In this document: in pieces, positions 6,387 through 6,508 of the stretch
How the letters are laid out: every line of letters starts with the position of its first letter
Position numbering within the stretch: the first letter of the stretch is position 1
Source: CAWBRT01 sp050015355
GTDB taxonomy: Bacteria > Acidobacteriota > Terriglobia > Terriglobales > Acidobacteriaceae
Assembly (NCBI GenBank): GCA_050015355.1
Contig: JBEKBO010000185.1
Location: 1-6,508, forward strand
Direction of reading: 5' to 3'
DNA: 6,508 nucleotides
Notes under the pieces: model-generated
The model's input: the letters and a program-made list of their open reading frames with translations, nothing else
The model's database searches: none
Told to the model about the DNA's origin: nothing
Translations under genes and position numbers: made by a program

Positions 6387-6508
6387 CTAGGTCTCTGACC
6401 GCGTAATGTGGTTTCTTTTGTATCCGAACTTACGGCGTGCTTTTTTACGCGTGAACCGCCAATCGATCGTGACCCCATTACGGTTCATCCTCCGGTTCCA
6501 CGCCGTGG
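6387..6508 (-). CDS. IS630-family transposase, C-terminal end (partial, runs off the right edge)
   Basis: The last 39 codons of a minus-strand gene end at TAG 6389-6387. The reading begins TAWNRRMNRNGVTIDWRF and continues to TRKKARRKFGYKRNHITR. The W-N-R, IDWRFTRKKAR and KFGYKR features, strongly basic and at the extreme C-terminus, match the tail of IS630-type DDE transposases as I know them. The catalytic core lies beyond the window, so intactness cannot be judged. The element's terminal inverted repeat and TA target should lie between this stop and the kinase start, only 34 nt away, but with one end in view I cannot define them. A 41-codon frame overlapping it (6353-6478) is rejected as a shadow. 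Confidence 0.7.
   Translation of the reverse strand, partial: TAWNRRMNRNGVTIDWRFTRKKARRKFGYKRNHITRSET

Noticed and set aside
6353..6478. 41-codon minus-strand frame ending exactly one base before the kinase ATG, preceded by GGAGG
   Set aside because: It overlaps in another frame the transposase C-terminal reading, which has recognisable IS630-type features; the small product is low-complexity and basic.
1..6508. CRISPR array, tRNA, rRNA, toxin-antitoxin or phage defence genes
   Set aside because: No direct repeat series, no tRNA-like cloverleaf and no such protein families were seen on either strand by reading.

Overview
This is a bacterial chromosomal or metagenomic fragment. It is fairly GC-rich except for one gene, and no rRNA, tRNA or other taxonomic marker was seen. 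A histidine kinase with an HN-type H-box and Cys-rich PAS domains, a receiver with a long loop before its conserved Lys, and a xanthine-dehydrogenase-family large subunit would fit Desulfobacterota, Acidobacteriota or a similar soil or sediment lineage. That placement is inference from family resemblance only.

Layout, left to right. At the left edge, a strong Shine-Dalgarno and tandem ATGs suggest the first codons of a minus-strand gene that leaves the window. A perfect 12-bp hairpin with flanking A and T runs (80-107) separates it from an intact minus-strand gene for a molybdenum hydroxylase large subunit (197-2416). The iron-sulfur and FAD subunits that normally accompany such a protein are not in the window. 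Just upstream sits a 44-codon reading frame with a twin-arginine motif and a tail resembling the end of a [2Fe-2S] subunit; it may be the deleted remains of the partner gene. Next comes a decayed HD-GYP domain on the plus strand (about 2700-3057), readable only by moving through three frames and across one stop codon. Then follows an intact, distinctly more AT-rich enolase-superfamily gene (3175-4287, plus strand) with the catalytic residues of the mandelate racemase subgroup.

The right third is a tight minus-strand two-component pair: a sensor histidine kinase with two PAS domains (4889-6352) and a stand-alone receiver protein (4452-4877), 11 nt apart, with the receiver's ribosome binding site overlapping the kinase stop codon. 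At the right edge, just upstream of the kinase, is the C-terminal end of an IS630-like transposase gene (6387 to the edge).

How the genes work together: only the kinase and receiver form a convincing functional unit. The rest looks like a region reshaped by insertion, deletion and gene decay: a transposase end, an HD-GYP relic, an orphan molybdoenzyme subunit and a compositionally foreign gene. I found no convincing new multi-gene system. The most interesting points are the duplicated four-cysteine PAS module in the kinase and the two gene relics between 2430 and 3060.
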